This document shows positions 1-8,868 of a stretch of DNA of 48,824 bases, in pieces. The DNA comes from Planctomycetota bacterium (GTDB lineage Bacteria; Planctomycetota; Phycisphaerae; Sedimentisphaerales; Anaerohalosphaeraceae): positions 1-48,824 of the forward strand of contig VGXU01000015.1 in the NCBI GenBank assembly GCA_016873215.1, in the 5' to 3' direction. The position numbers and the translations under genes were made by a program. The notes under the pieces were generated by a model. It worked only from the letters and a program-made list of their open reading frames with translations, made no database searches and had not been told where the DNA came from. Position 1 is the first letter of the stretch, and each line of letters begins with the position of its first letter.

Positions 1-246
1 GGTCAGCGGTACTGGCTGACGTGTTCGCAGGAATACAACTTCGATTTTGGGCGTGCGGTACGGAGCAGTTTCGGCGTCGTTCGTCAGTATCACCGGCTGT
101 TTTATTCTCTGGAGGCGTCGTTCGACCAGTCATTGAAACGTAACGGCGTGGTATTCAGTGTCTGGCCGGAGGGTGTCGAGGAAATGTCTCTGGGATCGCG
201 ACGTTATACGGGGATAGTCGGCTCACGAATGGCACAAATGGATTAG
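1..246 (+). CDS. C-terminal end of an unrecognised protein (partial)
   Basis: An open frame runs from the first base to a TAG at 244-246 and gives 81 residues with no stop. It is rich in Arg, Tyr, Phe and Trp and includes the stretches YWLTCSQEYNFDFGRAV and VVFSVWPEGVEEM. The start lies outside the window. It is on the same strand as the aldolase 87 bases downstream. I do not recognise a family, and no membrane segment or signal is visible in this part. Confidence 0.55.
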   Translation, partial: GQRYWLTCSQEYNFDFGRAVRSSFGVVRQYHRLFYSLEASFDQSLKRNGVVFSVWPEGVEEMSLGSRRYTGIVGSRMAQMD

Positions 247-332
247 GCGAGGTGTGAAGCAGTTAATCATCCGATAGGGATGAATAGAACTATAGTTTGT
301 GTAATGACAATTTTTTTTCAGAGGAGAAAATT

Positions 333-1277
333 ATGCCGTTGGTAACAACCAAAAAAATGTTTCAGATGGCGTATAAAAATGGATATGCCATAGGCGCCTT
401 CAATGTCAACAATATGGAAATCACGCAGGGCATCGTGGATGCCATCGTGGAGGAACAGGCCCCGCTGATTCTACAAATCAGCAAGGGCGCCCGTGAATAC
501 GCCAAGATGAGCTATCTGCGAGCGATTATCGATGTGGCCGTGAAAGAAAACCCGCAGATTCCGATTTGTATGCATCTCGACCATGGCGATACGTTTGAGC
601 TCTGCAGGCAATGCGTGGATGACGGATTCACCTCGGTGATGATTGATGCGTCGCATCAGTCATTTGAGGACAATGTCAAGCTGACAAAAGAAGTTGTCAA
701 GTATGCCCATGCCCACGGTGTTGTGGTGGAAGCGGAACTGGGACAACTTGGCGGCATTGAAGAGCATGTCAAAGGCGTCGAAGATGTTTCGGCTCATCTG
801 ACCGACCCGAATCAAGTGAAGGAATTTGTCGAGAAGACCGGCTGCGATTCGCTGGCGGTGGCAATCGGCACCAGCCATGGCGCCTATAAATTCAAGGCTG
901 CGCCGAAACTGGCATTTGACGTCGTTGAAAAAGTCAGCAAACTGCTGCCCGGCTATCCGCTGGTGATGCATGGTTCCAGCAGCGTTCTGCAGGAATTCAA
1001 AGACCTCATCAATAAATATGGCGGCAAGATGCCCGACGCGATGGGCGTGCCGGAAGACGCGATTACCAGGGCTTCCAAGATGGCGGTCTGCAAGGTGAAT
1101 ATCGATACCGACCTGCGGATGGCGCTGACGGCCAAAATCCGCCAGGTCTTTGCTGAAAAACCCGGTGAGTTTGACCCTCGCAAATATCTGGGGCCGGGTC
1201 GGGAAGCCATTAAGAAAATGGTCAAGCACAAACTGCAGATTTTGGGTTGTGCAGGTAAGGCCGGCGAGTGTAAATAA
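333..1277 (+). CDS. fba: Class II fructose-bisphosphate aldolase
   Basis: This cytoplasmic enzyme cleaves fructose 1,6-bisphosphate to dihydroxyacetone phosphate and glyceraldehyde 3-phosphate in glycolysis, and runs in reverse in gluconeogenesis. The 314-residue protein is a class II (metal-dependent) TIM barrel. HLDHGD at residues 81-86 carries the catalytic Asp and a zinc His. GTSHGAYKF around 179-187 and VMHGSSSV around 211-218 carry the other two His ligands, and KVNIDTD near 254 is the phosphate and substrate loop. The ATG at 333 is chosen because GAGGAG sits about 7 bases upstream and the protein then begins at the conserved MPLVTTKKMF; an upstream in-frame TTG at 297 has no support. 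Phosphofructokinase, transketolase and PEPCK in the same window belong to the same metabolism. Confidence 0.95.
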   Translation: MPLVTTKKMFQMAYKNGYAIGAFNVNNMEITQGIVDAIVEEQAPLILQISKGAREYAKMSYLRAIIDVAVKENPQIPICMHLDHGDTFELCRQCVDDGFTSVMIDASHQSFEDNVKLTKEVVKYAHAHGVVVEAELGQLGGIEEHVKGVEDVSAHLTDPNQVKEFVEKTGCDSLAVAIGTSHGAYKFKAAPKLAFDVVEKVSKLLPGYPLVMHGSSSVLQEFKDLINKYGGKMPDAMGVPEDAITRASKMAVCKVNIDTDLRMALTAKIRQVFAEKPGEFDPRKYLGPGREAIKKMVKHKLQILGCAGKAGECK

Positions 1278-1303
1278 AAATTCAAATTTAAATTCTAAAA
1301 AAA

Positions 1304-1318
1304 TCCGCCGAAAGCGGA
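1304..1318. repeat. Short TCCGC/GCGGA palindrome after fba
   Basis: A 5-bp stem (TCCGC and GCGGA) closes a small purine-rich loop 27 bases after the fba stop codon. Closely similar palindromes follow the DUF4139 gene (12199-12213) and transketolase (17212-17226). They may be 3'-end hairpins or copies of a minimal interspersed palindrome. Confidence 0.4.
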
Positions 1319-1331
1319 TAATAGATTTCAT

Positions 1332-1365
1332 CGCGGCAGGATGACGTGACAATCGTCCTGCCGCG
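1332..1365 (+). terminator. Strong hairpin downstream of fba
   Basis: CGCGGCAGGA at 1332-1341 pairs perfectly with TCCTGCCGCG at 1356-1365. Three further pairs, one of them G-U, extend the stem inwards and leave an 8-base loop. No T-run follows, so this may be a factor-dependent terminator or an mRNA-stabilising 3' hairpin rather than a classic intrinsic terminator. Confidence 0.4.
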
Positions 1366-1386
1366 TTGCAGTCAGACAAGGGTGGC

Positions 1387-1704
1387 ATGAATTCTAATCG
1401 TTCTGATTTCAGACTCTGCAAGCAGAGGTCTTATTGGTTGTGGATGTGGCTTCCGGTCCTGGTAGGAGTTGCGCTGACGGGGTGTAAGCCGACGGTGGAT
1501 GATGGAAGCGCTGTTAATACTGCCGAGCCTAATGCGGCGACTGCGCCGCAGACGCCGTCCGTTGGGGGACGGGGTGTAAGCCGACGGTGGATGATGGAAG
1601 CGCTGTTAATACTGCCGAGCCTAATGCGGCGACTGCGCCGCAGACGCCGTCCGTTGAAAGTCAGCCGGTTACGACTGTGGATACGGTGGTCGGGCGGATT
1701 CTGA
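1387..1704 (+). CDS. N-terminal fragment of an S41 protease lipoprotein (broken by a 92-bp duplication)
   Basis: From the ATG at 1387 the product begins with a basic start, a hydrophobic stretch and the lipobox LTGC, so it looks like the signal peptide of a lipoprotein. It continues with KPTVDDGSAVNTAEPNAATA, then a second copy of the same DNA shifts the frame and translation runs into Arg-rich nonsense until 1704. The correct continuation lies in another frame from about 1590 onwards (the entry 1587-3758). Removing one 92-bp repeat unit restores a single 759-residue frame. The two entries are therefore one gene, interrupted either in nature or by misassembly. Confidence 0.75.
   Translation: MNSNRSDFRLCKQRSYWLWMWLPVLVGVALTGCKPTVDDGSAVNTAEPNAATAPQTPSVGGRGVSRRWMMEALLILPSLMRRLRRRRRPLKVSRLRLWIRWSGGF
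1476..1656 (+). repeat. 92-bp tandem duplication inside the S41 protease gene
   Basis: Bases 1476-1564 recur exactly at 1568-1656 (89 identical bases, period 92). Because 92 is not a multiple of three, the second copy throws the reading frame. Both copies encode the same VDDGSAVNTAEPNAATAPQT segment just after the lipobox, in different frames. Perfect identity implies either a very recent event or an unmerged contig overlap. Confidence 0.95.
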
Positions 1705-3758
1705 CGGGGGATTTTGCCGGGGCCGAAGAGGCGTGCAAATCCGCGACAGAGGAAACGGATTCCCGTTTGGCCCAGATGGCTAATATCCTGGCCCGCTATG
1801 ACGATTTGCAGAAAAGACGCGAAGAGAAAAAACAGTTGACAATCGCGGAACAGCAAAAAGACCTGGAAAAAAAACGAGAAAAACTTAAACAGATCGATAC
1901 GGCGGAACCCAACAAACTTGATGACGCCATGGCAACGGTGATTCGTTTGCGTGAGTTGGCGTCGCCGGCGGGGAAAGGGGATTTTCTGCGGGAACCGTTT
2001 GTAAAAAAAGTTATTGACCGGGCCAGGCAGGTGGCGCAGGAAGATGAAAAGAAGGGCAAATGGATTGACGCCTACGCGCATTATTATTACTGGATGACGC
2101 TGCTGGATGAGGGCAATAAAGAATATAAAGATTACGCCGACCGACTGGCGGAGATGGCTTCGATTGAACTGTCGCTCAAGAAAAATGACTGCGGACGGAT
2201 GGCTATTGAGCGGTACAAGGGGATTGAGCCGTTTATGTTTATGCGGGCTTTACAGGCGCTGGAGGCCAATTACGTCAACGAGCTGGACTACGCGGGAATG
2301 TGCGAAAAGGCCATCGAGCGATGTCGTCTGCTGAGCCGGGTACTGGCCGACAGTAAGGAAGAGTTAGCCTGGCGCGCGGAGCCTAATCAATTGACGGAAT
2401 GGGCGACGCGGCTGGATAAACTCGAATCGGAGCTTAAAGAATCTCCCGGCCCCCGAACACTGCGGGATGTGGCGCGATGTTTCGACGAAGTGATGAATAT
2501 AAACGAAGCGACGCTTCACTTGCCGCAGGAGGTGGTCATTGCGCATTTTGCTGAGGCGGCATTGTCGGCGGTGGACCCGTTTACTGATCTGGTTTGGCCG
2601 TGGAATGTGCGGGATTTTGAAAAGTCGATGACGCAGCAGTTTTCGGGTATCGGCGTGGAAATCTCCAAGGAAACAGGAGTTCTCAAGATAGGCAGTCTTC
2701 TGCCGGATACGCCGGCATATCGCGAGGGCCTGGATGCCGATGACGAAATTATTGCAGTCAACGGTGAATCGACGGAAAAAATGGATATTTTCTGTGCGGT
2801 GGAGAAGATTACCGGCCCGAAGGGAACGAAGGTCACCCTGACAATCCGCAGACCTTCTACGGCCAAGACATGGGACGTGACGATTGTGCGGGACAAAATC
2901 GCGGTTCAGCCGCTGCGCGGTTGGCGAAGGAAGACTGACGGCCAATGGGATTGGATGATTGACCCGGCCAATCAGATCGGATACGTTCGATTGACCACAT
3001 TTACTGAAACCAGCGGCCCGGATATGGATGCGATTTTGACGCAGATGGAAAAAGACGGGCTTCGCGGACTGATTCTGGATTTACGGTATAATCCCGGCGG
3101 GTATTTAAGCAGCGCCGCCGAGGTCGCGGATTTATTCGTGCGGGAAGGCGTTATTGTCAAGAGCAGCCCCAGACACGGATTCCCGACATACGAAATCGCC
3201 CACGCCAAAGGGACACATCCGGATTATCCGCTGGTGATATTGATTAACGAAAGTTCCGCCAGCGCTTCCGAGATTGTAGCCGGCGCTTTACAGGACCCCC
3301 AGCTCAATCGTGCGACACTGGTCGGCCAGCGCAGCTACGGCAAAGGCAGTGTCCAGGTGGTGTCGGCTTATACCGGCGGCGAATCCCAGTTGAAATACAC
3401 CGTGGCCTATTATCATTTGCCCAGCGATCAGCCGGTCAAGAATCGCTACCAGATGGAAAAACTTGGGCGCAAGGACTGGGGCATCGCGCCGGATGTCGAA
3501 GTCAAAATGAATATTACGGAATTGCGGGGAATGCTGGATTTGCAGCGGACTAATGACGTACTGGTGCAGGCCGATCATGATGAAACAAAAGCCCCGACCA
3601 AACGGAGTACCTTGCAGCAAACTCTCGATTCGGATCCGCAGCTTACGACGGCCCTGCTGGTGGTGCAAAGCAAGATGGTTCGGGCCGGCCAGACACTTCA
3701 ATTGCCGCAAGACCCCAATACGATTGTGATTGGAATGGCGATAGGGAATAAAAAATAA
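1587..3758 (+). CDS. S41-family carboxyl-terminal processing protease with PDZ domain (main part)
   Basis: This is the body of a CtpA/Tsp-like serine protease, expected to be membrane-anchored and to act on periplasmic proteins. In order it shows a charged coiled coil (about residues 70-105), a helical region, a PDZ domain beginning near FSGIGVEISKETG (about 355), then the S41 core. The core includes LILDLRYNPGG, the serine motif NESSASASEIVAGAL near 553, and GQRSYGKGSVQ, which carries the general-base Lys. The GTG at 1587 is only where the open frame begins. The true start is the ATG at 1387, in another frame because of the 92-bp duplication. The gene lies between fba and lysS with no obvious functional link. 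Confidence 0.85.
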   Translation: MDDGSAVNTAEPNAATAPQTPSVESQPVTTVDTVVGRILTGDFAGAEEACKSATEETDSRLAQMANILARYDDLQKRREEKKQLTIAEQQKDLEKKREKLKQIDTAEPNKLDDAMATVIRLRELASPAGKGDFLREPFVKKVIDRARQVAQEDEKKGKWIDAYAHYYYWMTLLDEGNKEYKDYADRLAEMASIELSLKKNDCGRMAIERYKGIEPFMFMRALQALEANYVNELDYAGMCEKAIERCRLLSRVLADSKEELAWRAEPNQLTEWATRLDKLESELKESPGPRTLRDVARCFDEVMNINEATLHLPQEVVIAHFAEAALSAVDPFTDLVWPWNVRDFEKSMTQQFSGIGVEISKETGVLKIGSLLPDTPAYREGLDADDEIIAVNGESTEKMDIFCAVEKITGPKGTKVTLTIRRPSTAKTWDVTIVRDKIAVQPLRGWRRKTDGQWDWMIDPANQIGYVRLTTFTETSGPDMDAILTQMEKDGLRGLILDLRYNPGGYLSSAAEVADLFVREGVIVKSSPRHGFPTYEIAHAKGTHPDYPLVILINESSASASEIVAGALQDPQLNRATLVGQRSYGKGSVQVVSAYTGGESQLKYTVAYYHLPSDQPVKNRYQMEKLGRKDWGIAPDVEVKMNITELRGMLDLQRTNDVLVQADHDETKAPTKRSTLQQTLDSDPQLTTALLVVQSKMVRAGQTLQLPQDPNTIVIGMAIGNKK

Positions 3759-3839
3759 ATTTTGAACCGGCGAATCCTGTGTTGGCTATTTTGGCGGAAG
3801 CAGGCCGCCGGCGGATTTGAATAGCGAAGGGAAATTAAA

Positions 3840-5291
3840 TTGACAGACGCGGCACAGAACAAATTCGAACAGCAGCGGCGGGAAAAACGATACAAAATCG
3901 AACAGATGGGGGTTGACCCTTACGGCGGCCGGATGGAAGAGCCGTCATCGGCTCAGACGGTCAAGGCACAGTATGAAGAAGGCAAAAAGGCCCGCTATGC
4001 CGGACGCATCGTGCTGTTGCGGGACATCGGCAAACTGATTTTTATCACCCTGCGGGATTCGACTGGTACGATTCAAATTGGCCTCAGCAAGCAGCTTCTG
4101 ACCGACCGATGGGAAATGCTTAAACTGCTGGATTTGGGCGACATCGTCTGGGTTGAAGGACAATTAGGCAAGACCAAGACCGGCGAGATGACCATCTGGG
4201 TCGAGAAGGTTGAGATGCTGTCGAAGGCGTTATTGCCTCCGCCGGAGAAATTTCACGGCCTTGCCGACCCTGACCTGCGTTATCGGCAGCGCTATGTGGA
4301 TTTGTGGGCCAACCCGGAAGTGATGGAACGTTTCCAAAAACGCAGTGCGATGGTGTCATCGATTCGCGCGTTTTTACAGGCTAAGGGATTTGTCGAAGTC
4401 GAAACGCCGATGATGCAGGCCATCGCCGGCGGTGCCGCAGCCAAGCCGTTTACTACCCACCACAATACACTGGATATCGACCTGTATATGCGCATCGCCC
4501 CGGAGCTGTTTTTGAAACGTCTCTTAGTCGGTGGTATGGAAAAGGTTTTTGAAATCAACCGTAACTTCCGTAATGAGGGCCTGAGCACACGCCATAATCC
4601 GGAATTTACGATGATGGAATTGTACCAGGCGTATGCGGATTACGGCGTGATGATGGAATTGACGGAAGGCGTGGTTGCCGACCTGATTGAAAAACTCGAT
4701 GGGATATGGGAACGGCCTTTCGGGGACAAACAAATCAATTATTCCCGTCCATGGCGTCGGGCGACGTATGCCGAATTACTGAAAGAATATGCCGGCTGTG
4801 ATATCGAAGACGTGGCAACGGTGCGGCAAAAAGCCAAACAATTGGGCATTCAGGACACGGATAAAAAAGATGATGCGGTAGTCATCAGTGAAGTTTTTGA
4901 AGCAACCGTCGAAGAGAAGCTGATGAATCCGACGTTTGTGATGGATTACCCGGCGGCGCTTTGTCCACTGACCCGGCAGAGCAAAAAAGACCCGCGATTT
5001 GCCGAGCGGTTTGAATTATTTATCGCGGGGATGGAAGTGGCCAATGCTTATACGGAACTCAACGACCCTGATGTGCAGGAGAAAAATTTTCGCCAGCAGC
5101 TTCGCGGCCTGTCCGAAGAAGAATCCATGGCCAAGATGGATGAGGATTTCATTAACGCCCTGAAATACGGGATGCCGCCGGCCGGCGGGCTGGGCATCGG
5201 TATCGACCGCCTGGTAATGCTGCTGACCGACGCCACCAGTATCCGCGACGTGATTTTATTCCCGCTGCTGAGGCCGGAAGCCAAAGAGTAA
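3840..5291 (+). CDS. lysS: Lysyl-tRNA synthetase, class II
   Basis: It charges tRNA-Lys with lysine for translation. The 483-residue protein has the normal LysS layout. An N-terminal OB-fold (about 55-140, with GKLIFITLRDSTGTIQIGL) binds the anticodon. The class II catalytic domain follows, with motif 2 around FEINRNFRNEG (near 237) and motif 3 GLGIGIDRLVML (near 450). The start is a TTG at 3840 with GAAGGG about 8 bases upstream. No in-frame ATG keeps the conserved N-terminus, so the TTG is preferred. Confidence 0.95.
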   Translation: MTDAAQNKFEQQRREKRYKIEQMGVDPYGGRMEEPSSAQTVKAQYEEGKKARYAGRIVLLRDIGKLIFITLRDSTGTIQIGLSKQLLTDRWEMLKLLDLGDIVWVEGQLGKTKTGEMTIWVEKVEMLSKALLPPPEKFHGLADPDLRYRQRYVDLWANPEVMERFQKRSAMVSSIRAFLQAKGFVEVETPMMQAIAGGAAAKPFTTHHNTLDIDLYMRIAPELFLKRLLVGGMEKVFEINRNFRNEGLSTRHNPEFTMMELYQAYADYGVMMELTEGVVADLIEKLDGIWERPFGDKQINYSRPWRRATYAELLKEYAGCDIEDVATVRQKAKQLGIQDTDKKDDAVVISEVFEATVEEKLMNPTFVMDYPAALCPLTRQSKKDPRFAERFELFIAGMEVANAYTELNDPDVQEKNFRQQLRGLSEEESMAKMDEDFINALKYGMPPAGGLGIGIDRLVMLLTDATSIRDVILFPLLRPEAKE

Positions 5292-5377
5292 AATAACTCG
5301 AAACTCGAATCTCGTGCTTCGAATTTCGGATTTCATAATGTCGGATTTCATCTCATAAAAGGATAGACCGAAATCAG
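5292..5377. repeat. Short direct-repeat tract between lysS and the lol genes
   Basis: This 86-base gap holds near-repeats of CTCGAA-type words, followed by two copies of TCGGATTTCAT about 16 bases apart. No clear terminator or promoter is visible. Low-complexity drift is the simplest explanation. Confidence 0.35.
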
Positions 5378-6739
5378 ATGAAGCAGTGGGCTTTGTTTTT
5401 ATGTGGTCGTTATCTTCGCCGCAAACGCATCATGCTGCTGAGTGTCGCGGCGGTGATGCTCTGCTGCGCGATGCTGATTACTGTGGCCAGTCTGTTCACC
5501 GGGTTTATTCATGCGGTGGAATCCAGTGCAAGCGATTACCTCGGGGATGTGATTCTTTCCGCGCCGCAGGGATTCCGAATTGAGGGATTTCCGGAATTGC
5601 TGAAGCAAATCGAACAGGTTCCGAGTGTGCAGACGGCCACGCCGGTACTCAAAGGCACCGGATTATTACTGACCGGGCCGGGGCAGGTGCGGGCTGCGCA
5701 GGTTCTGGGTATTGACCTGCAGAGCCGGCTGAAAGTTTCTCCCCTGAAAGATGCACTGGTTCGACAAAAGAACATCTCTTCCGACCTTATTTCATTTACC
5801 CCGGGACAGTTGGCGTCTGAAGTTGTCGGCGGGTTTGTCGGTATCGGTCTTATCGCCAGTCCCGATGAAATCACGGATGATTACGATATGCAGCAGGTCA
5901 GCTCTTTCTTCGGACAAAAAGCGGCGCTGACAACCGGCACTCTGATGAAAAACGAATCGGCCCAGGAAGAAAGCAGCGATTCACAGCCGCGGTATGTCCG
6001 CAAGGTATTGCGTTTTACCATTACCGATGTCGTACAGACGGGCGTTTATGAATTCGACCAGAATTTCGTCTATGTGCCGATTGAGACACTCAGCGCGCTG
6101 TTATATCCAGATAAGCAAATCTGTACCGATGAAATACAAATTCGTCTGACCAAAGGCGCGGATGAAGAGGCCGCGATGGCGATGATTCGCGGCGCGTGGC
6201 TGAATTTCGCCAAGGGCCGATCCGCCTGGGCCAATATAGCTTCCGTGGAAAGCAGCCGTAAGATGCAGGCCCGGCTCATCGGCGAATACCGCAAACAACT
6301 GAATATACTGATGCTGATTCTCGTCATTGTCAGTTTCGGTGTTGTCCTGCTGGTCTTCTGTATTTTTTATCTGATTGTGATGACCCGCCGGAAAGATATC
6401 GCCGTCGTCAAAAGCTGCGGCGCGTCGGATGTCTCGGTGGCGGCGATGTATTTATTATTCGGCACGGTCAACGGTCTTATAGGTTCGGCGCTGGGTGCCG
6501 TGCTGGGCTGGTGGGTGACGCGGAATATCGACATAGTGGAAAAAGGGATTACCACCGCGACGGGCTTGAAAGTCTGGAAAGCCAGTACATATTTATTCAC
6601 GAAAATTCCCAATGAAGTCAACTGGTCTTGGGCGGTTTGGATTTGCCTGGCGGCGCTGGCCGCCGCGGTCGTCGGGGCGCTGATACCCGCCATTGCCGCC
6701 GCGTGGGTCAGACCTGTAAAGATATTGCGATACGAATAA
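5378..6739 (+). CDS. ABC transporter permease, LolC/LolE (FtsX) family, first copy
   Basis: This is an inner-membrane permease of the lipoprotein-release type. The 453-residue protein has one N-terminal membrane segment (about 18-42), a large periplasmic domain, and three C-terminal membrane segments. The first of these begins near ILMLILVIVSFGVVLLVF, and the motif RRKDIAVVKSCGAS precedes the second, as in FtsX-domain proteins. The next gene encodes a second permease starting one base after this stop, and the third encodes the ATPase. That order fits a LolCDE-like exporter that pulls lipoproteins from the inner membrane. A MacB-type role cannot be excluded. Confidence 0.85.
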   Translation: MKQWALFLCGRYLRRKRIMLLSVAAVMLCCAMLITVASLFTGFIHAVESSASDYLGDVILSAPQGFRIEGFPELLKQIEQVPSVQTATPVLKGTGLLLTGPGQVRAAQVLGIDLQSRLKVSPLKDALVRQKNISSDLISFTPGQLASEVVGGFVGIGLIASPDEITDDYDMQQVSSFFGQKAALTTGTLMKNESAQEESSDSQPRYVRKVLRFTITDVVQTGVYEFDQNFVYVPIETLSALLYPDKQICTDEIQIRLTKGADEEAAMAMIRGAWLNFAKGRSAWANIASVESSRKMQARLIGEYRKQLNILMLILVIVSFGVVLLVFCIFYLIVMTRRKDIAVVKSCGASDVSVAAMYLLFGTVNGLIGSALGAVLGWWVTRNIDIVEKGITTATGLKVWKASTYLFTKIPNEVNWSWAVWICLAALAAAVVGALIPAIAAAWVRPVKILRYE

Positions 6740-6740
6740 G

Positions 6741-8090
6741 ATGATTGGACTCAAATTATCCTGGCGTTATTTCTGGCATCGCCGAATCAGTATTCTGGCG
6801 GTTGCTTCCGTTGCGCTGTGCGTATTTATTGTAGTTATCGTGATGAGTGTAATGAACGGGCTGGCCGGCGACTTTAAGGAGAAATGTCATCGCTTCGTCG
6901 GCGACTGTGTCATTCGCAGTCAATCGCTGGTAGGGTTTCCTTATGCCGCCGACTTCATACGGGAATTGGAAAAACAGCCCTTTGTCGCGGCAGCCTCAGA
7001 AACGGTGCAAGGGATGGGGCTGATGACTTACCTTGGAACATCGTTTGAAGCCGGCGTTGAATATGTCGGTATCGACCCGCAAAAATACAGCGAGGTGACG
7101 AATTTCGCAAAAACTCTCCAATACCACGCCGATAAACCCGAAAATGCATTTGTGCCGCCGGATGTACCGGAACTGGATGGCTGTGTTCTGGGAATCGATT
7201 TGATTCTCCTCCGTTCCGATACGGGGGAATACAGTCCTTCCTCAAGACCGTTTCTTCTGCGAGTCAATATCAGCGGTTTTCCGCTGAATCCCAAAGGCGG
7301 TTTCGCGCGGGCCGGAACGGATACCGTCAGTTCGAAGACATTTTATTACAGCGACCACATTCACAGCGGTTTAGTCCGGCCCGACGGCGGGATGGTTTAT
7401 ATTCCGCTGCGGCAGGCTCGCCTGCTGAGCGGGATGGATTCGCCGATCGAACGCTCCAGCACTATTCATATTCGGTTTGCCGACGGCGTCACCGCCGAAG
7501 ACGGCACAGAAAAGGTCCGGCAACACTGGCGCGAATTCATGCAATCCTGCCGAGGCAAACCGTATGCGGAGATGCTGGATTCCGTTGGGGTGCAGACCTG
7601 GCGGCAGGACAGGCGGGAATGGATTGCGCCGATGGACAAAGAAAAGATGATGCTTGCGCTGCTATTCCTGATGCTGGGCATTGTCACGGTGTTTATTATT
7701 TGCGTGGTTTTTTATATGATCATCGGCCATAAGAGCCGGGATTTGGGAATCCTCAAGAGCGTCGGAATGTCGTCTCCATCCGTTGCCGCCGTGTTTTTGG
7801 GGTTTGCGGGCATTGTCGGCATTGTCGGCACAATCCTCGGGACCGCCAGCGGATGCCTCTTTCTCTGGAAAATTAATGATATGGAAAACTGGCTGTATAA
7901 TCATTACGGCTGGCGCGTCTGGGATCGTTCAATTTACGCCATTGACCAGATTCCCAACGCCGTCGAATGGTCAACACTGATGTGGGTTGCCGTCTGTGCA
8001 ATGGGAGCCTGCTTAGTCGGAGCGCTGATTCCGAGCATTCAGGCGGCGTCCAAATCGCCCGTGCGAATATTGCAGATAAGCCAAATATAA
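6741..8090 (+). CDS. ABC transporter permease, LolC/LolE (FtsX) family, second copy
   Basis: This 449-residue paralogue of the preceding permease has the same architecture: an N-terminal membrane helix (SILAVASVALCVFIVVIVMS), a long periplasmic region, then three membrane helices with GHKSRDLGILKSVGMSSPSV in the FtsX core. Its ATG starts one base after the upstream stop codon, so the two are translationally linked. Two different permeases plus one ATPase match the LolC-LolE-LolD composition rather than a MacB homodimer. Several lipoproteins in the window would be clients. Confidence 0.85.
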   Translation: MIGLKLSWRYFWHRRISILAVASVALCVFIVVIVMSVMNGLAGDFKEKCHRFVGDCVIRSQSLVGFPYAADFIRELEKQPFVAAASETVQGMGLMTYLGTSFEAGVEYVGIDPQKYSEVTNFAKTLQYHADKPENAFVPPDVPELDGCVLGIDLILLRSDTGEYSPSSRPFLLRVNISGFPLNPKGGFARAGTDTVSSKTFYYSDHIHSGLVRPDGGMVYIPLRQARLLSGMDSPIERSSTIHIRFADGVTAEDGTEKVRQHWREFMQSCRGKPYAEMLDSVGVQTWRQDRREWIAPMDKEKMMLALLFLMLGIVTVFIICVVFYMIIGHKSRDLGILKSVGMSSPSVAAVFLGFAGIVGIVGTILGTASGCLFLWKINDMENWLYNHYGWRVWDRSIYAIDQIPNAVEWSTLMWVAVCAMGACLVGALIPSIQAASKSPVRILQISQI

Positions 8091-8143
8091 AAAAACACAA
8101 TGTCAGGAATATAAAATCCATTAAAAAACGGGATTGCTGAAAA

Positions 8144-8833
8144 ATGGGACAGATTTTACAAGCGAAAAATATCCACAAATCCTATCGAATGGGAAAGCAG
8201 ACGCTGACGGTTCTTCGCGGCGTGGAGATGAGTTTGTCGGAGGGCGAGTTTGTCGTGATTGTCGGTTCTTCCGGCAGCGGGAAAAGCACTCTCCTGCATA
8301 TTCTCGGCGCATTGGATAAACCCGACAAAGGCACGATTGAATTTAATTCGCTTCGCTTAGACCAGATGTCATCCGGCCGGTTAAATCAGTTTCGCAACCG
8401 ACAAATTGGATTTGTATTTCAGTTTTATCATCTTTTGGACGAATTGAATGTTTTGGAGAACGTCATATTGCCGGCGATGATAGCTGCCGGGCCTGTCACC
8501 TGGCTGGGATGTAAAAAAACCGTCCGGCAAAGGGCTTTTCAACTGCTGGAGCGGATAGGACTGGCCGAGCGGCTCAAACACAAGCCGTATGAGCTTTCCG
8601 GCGGGGAACGGCAGCGGGCGGCCATTGCAAGGGCTTTGATAAACCAGCCCAGGCTGCTCTTGGCCGATGAACCTACCGGAAACCTTGACTCTAAAACAGG
8701 ATATGGTATCTTAGATATCCTTAAAGAGCTGAATCAGCAGGGTCAGACGATTCTGATGGTGACGCACGACGACCGGATTGCCCGCCAGGCGGGGCGGATT
8801 ATCCGGCTTTCCGACGGGAAAATTGTTTCCTGA
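8144..8833 (+). CDS. lolD: ABC transporter ATP-binding protein, LolD-like
   Basis: This is the ATPase of the preceding permease pair, in the LolD/MacB/FtsE group. The 229 residues contain the Walker A motif GSSGSGKST (41-49), the Q-loop VFQFYHLLDELNVLENV (from about 91), the signature LSGGERQR (151-158), Walker B LLLADEPTGNLDS (171-183) and the switch His in MVTHD. The gap from the second permease is 53 bases. The family couples ATP hydrolysis to lipoprotein or substrate extrusion; assignment to lipoprotein export rests on the two-permease context. Confidence 0.9.
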   Translation: MGQILQAKNIHKSYRMGKQTLTVLRGVEMSLSEGEFVVIVGSSGSGKSTLLHILGALDKPDKGTIEFNSLRLDQMSSGRLNQFRNRQIGFVFQFYHLLDELNVLENVILPAMIAAGPVTWLGCKKTVRQRAFQLLERIGLAERLKHKPYELSGGERQRAAIARALINQPRLLLADEPTGNLDSKTGYGILDILKELNQQGQTILMVTHDDRIARQAGRIIRLSDGKIVS

Positions 8834-8868
8834 AAAAACCGTACAGATAATGAAAGAAAGGTTTTTCG

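Noticed and set aside
660-1421. Minus-strand open frame (253 codons) opposite fba
   Set aside because: Antisense shadow of aldolase.
5378-8833. MacB-type macrolide or toxin exporter
   Set aside because: MacB is one polypeptide with the ATPase fused and works with a MacA partner; here there are two separate permeases plus an ATPase and no MacA gene, so LolCDE fits better.
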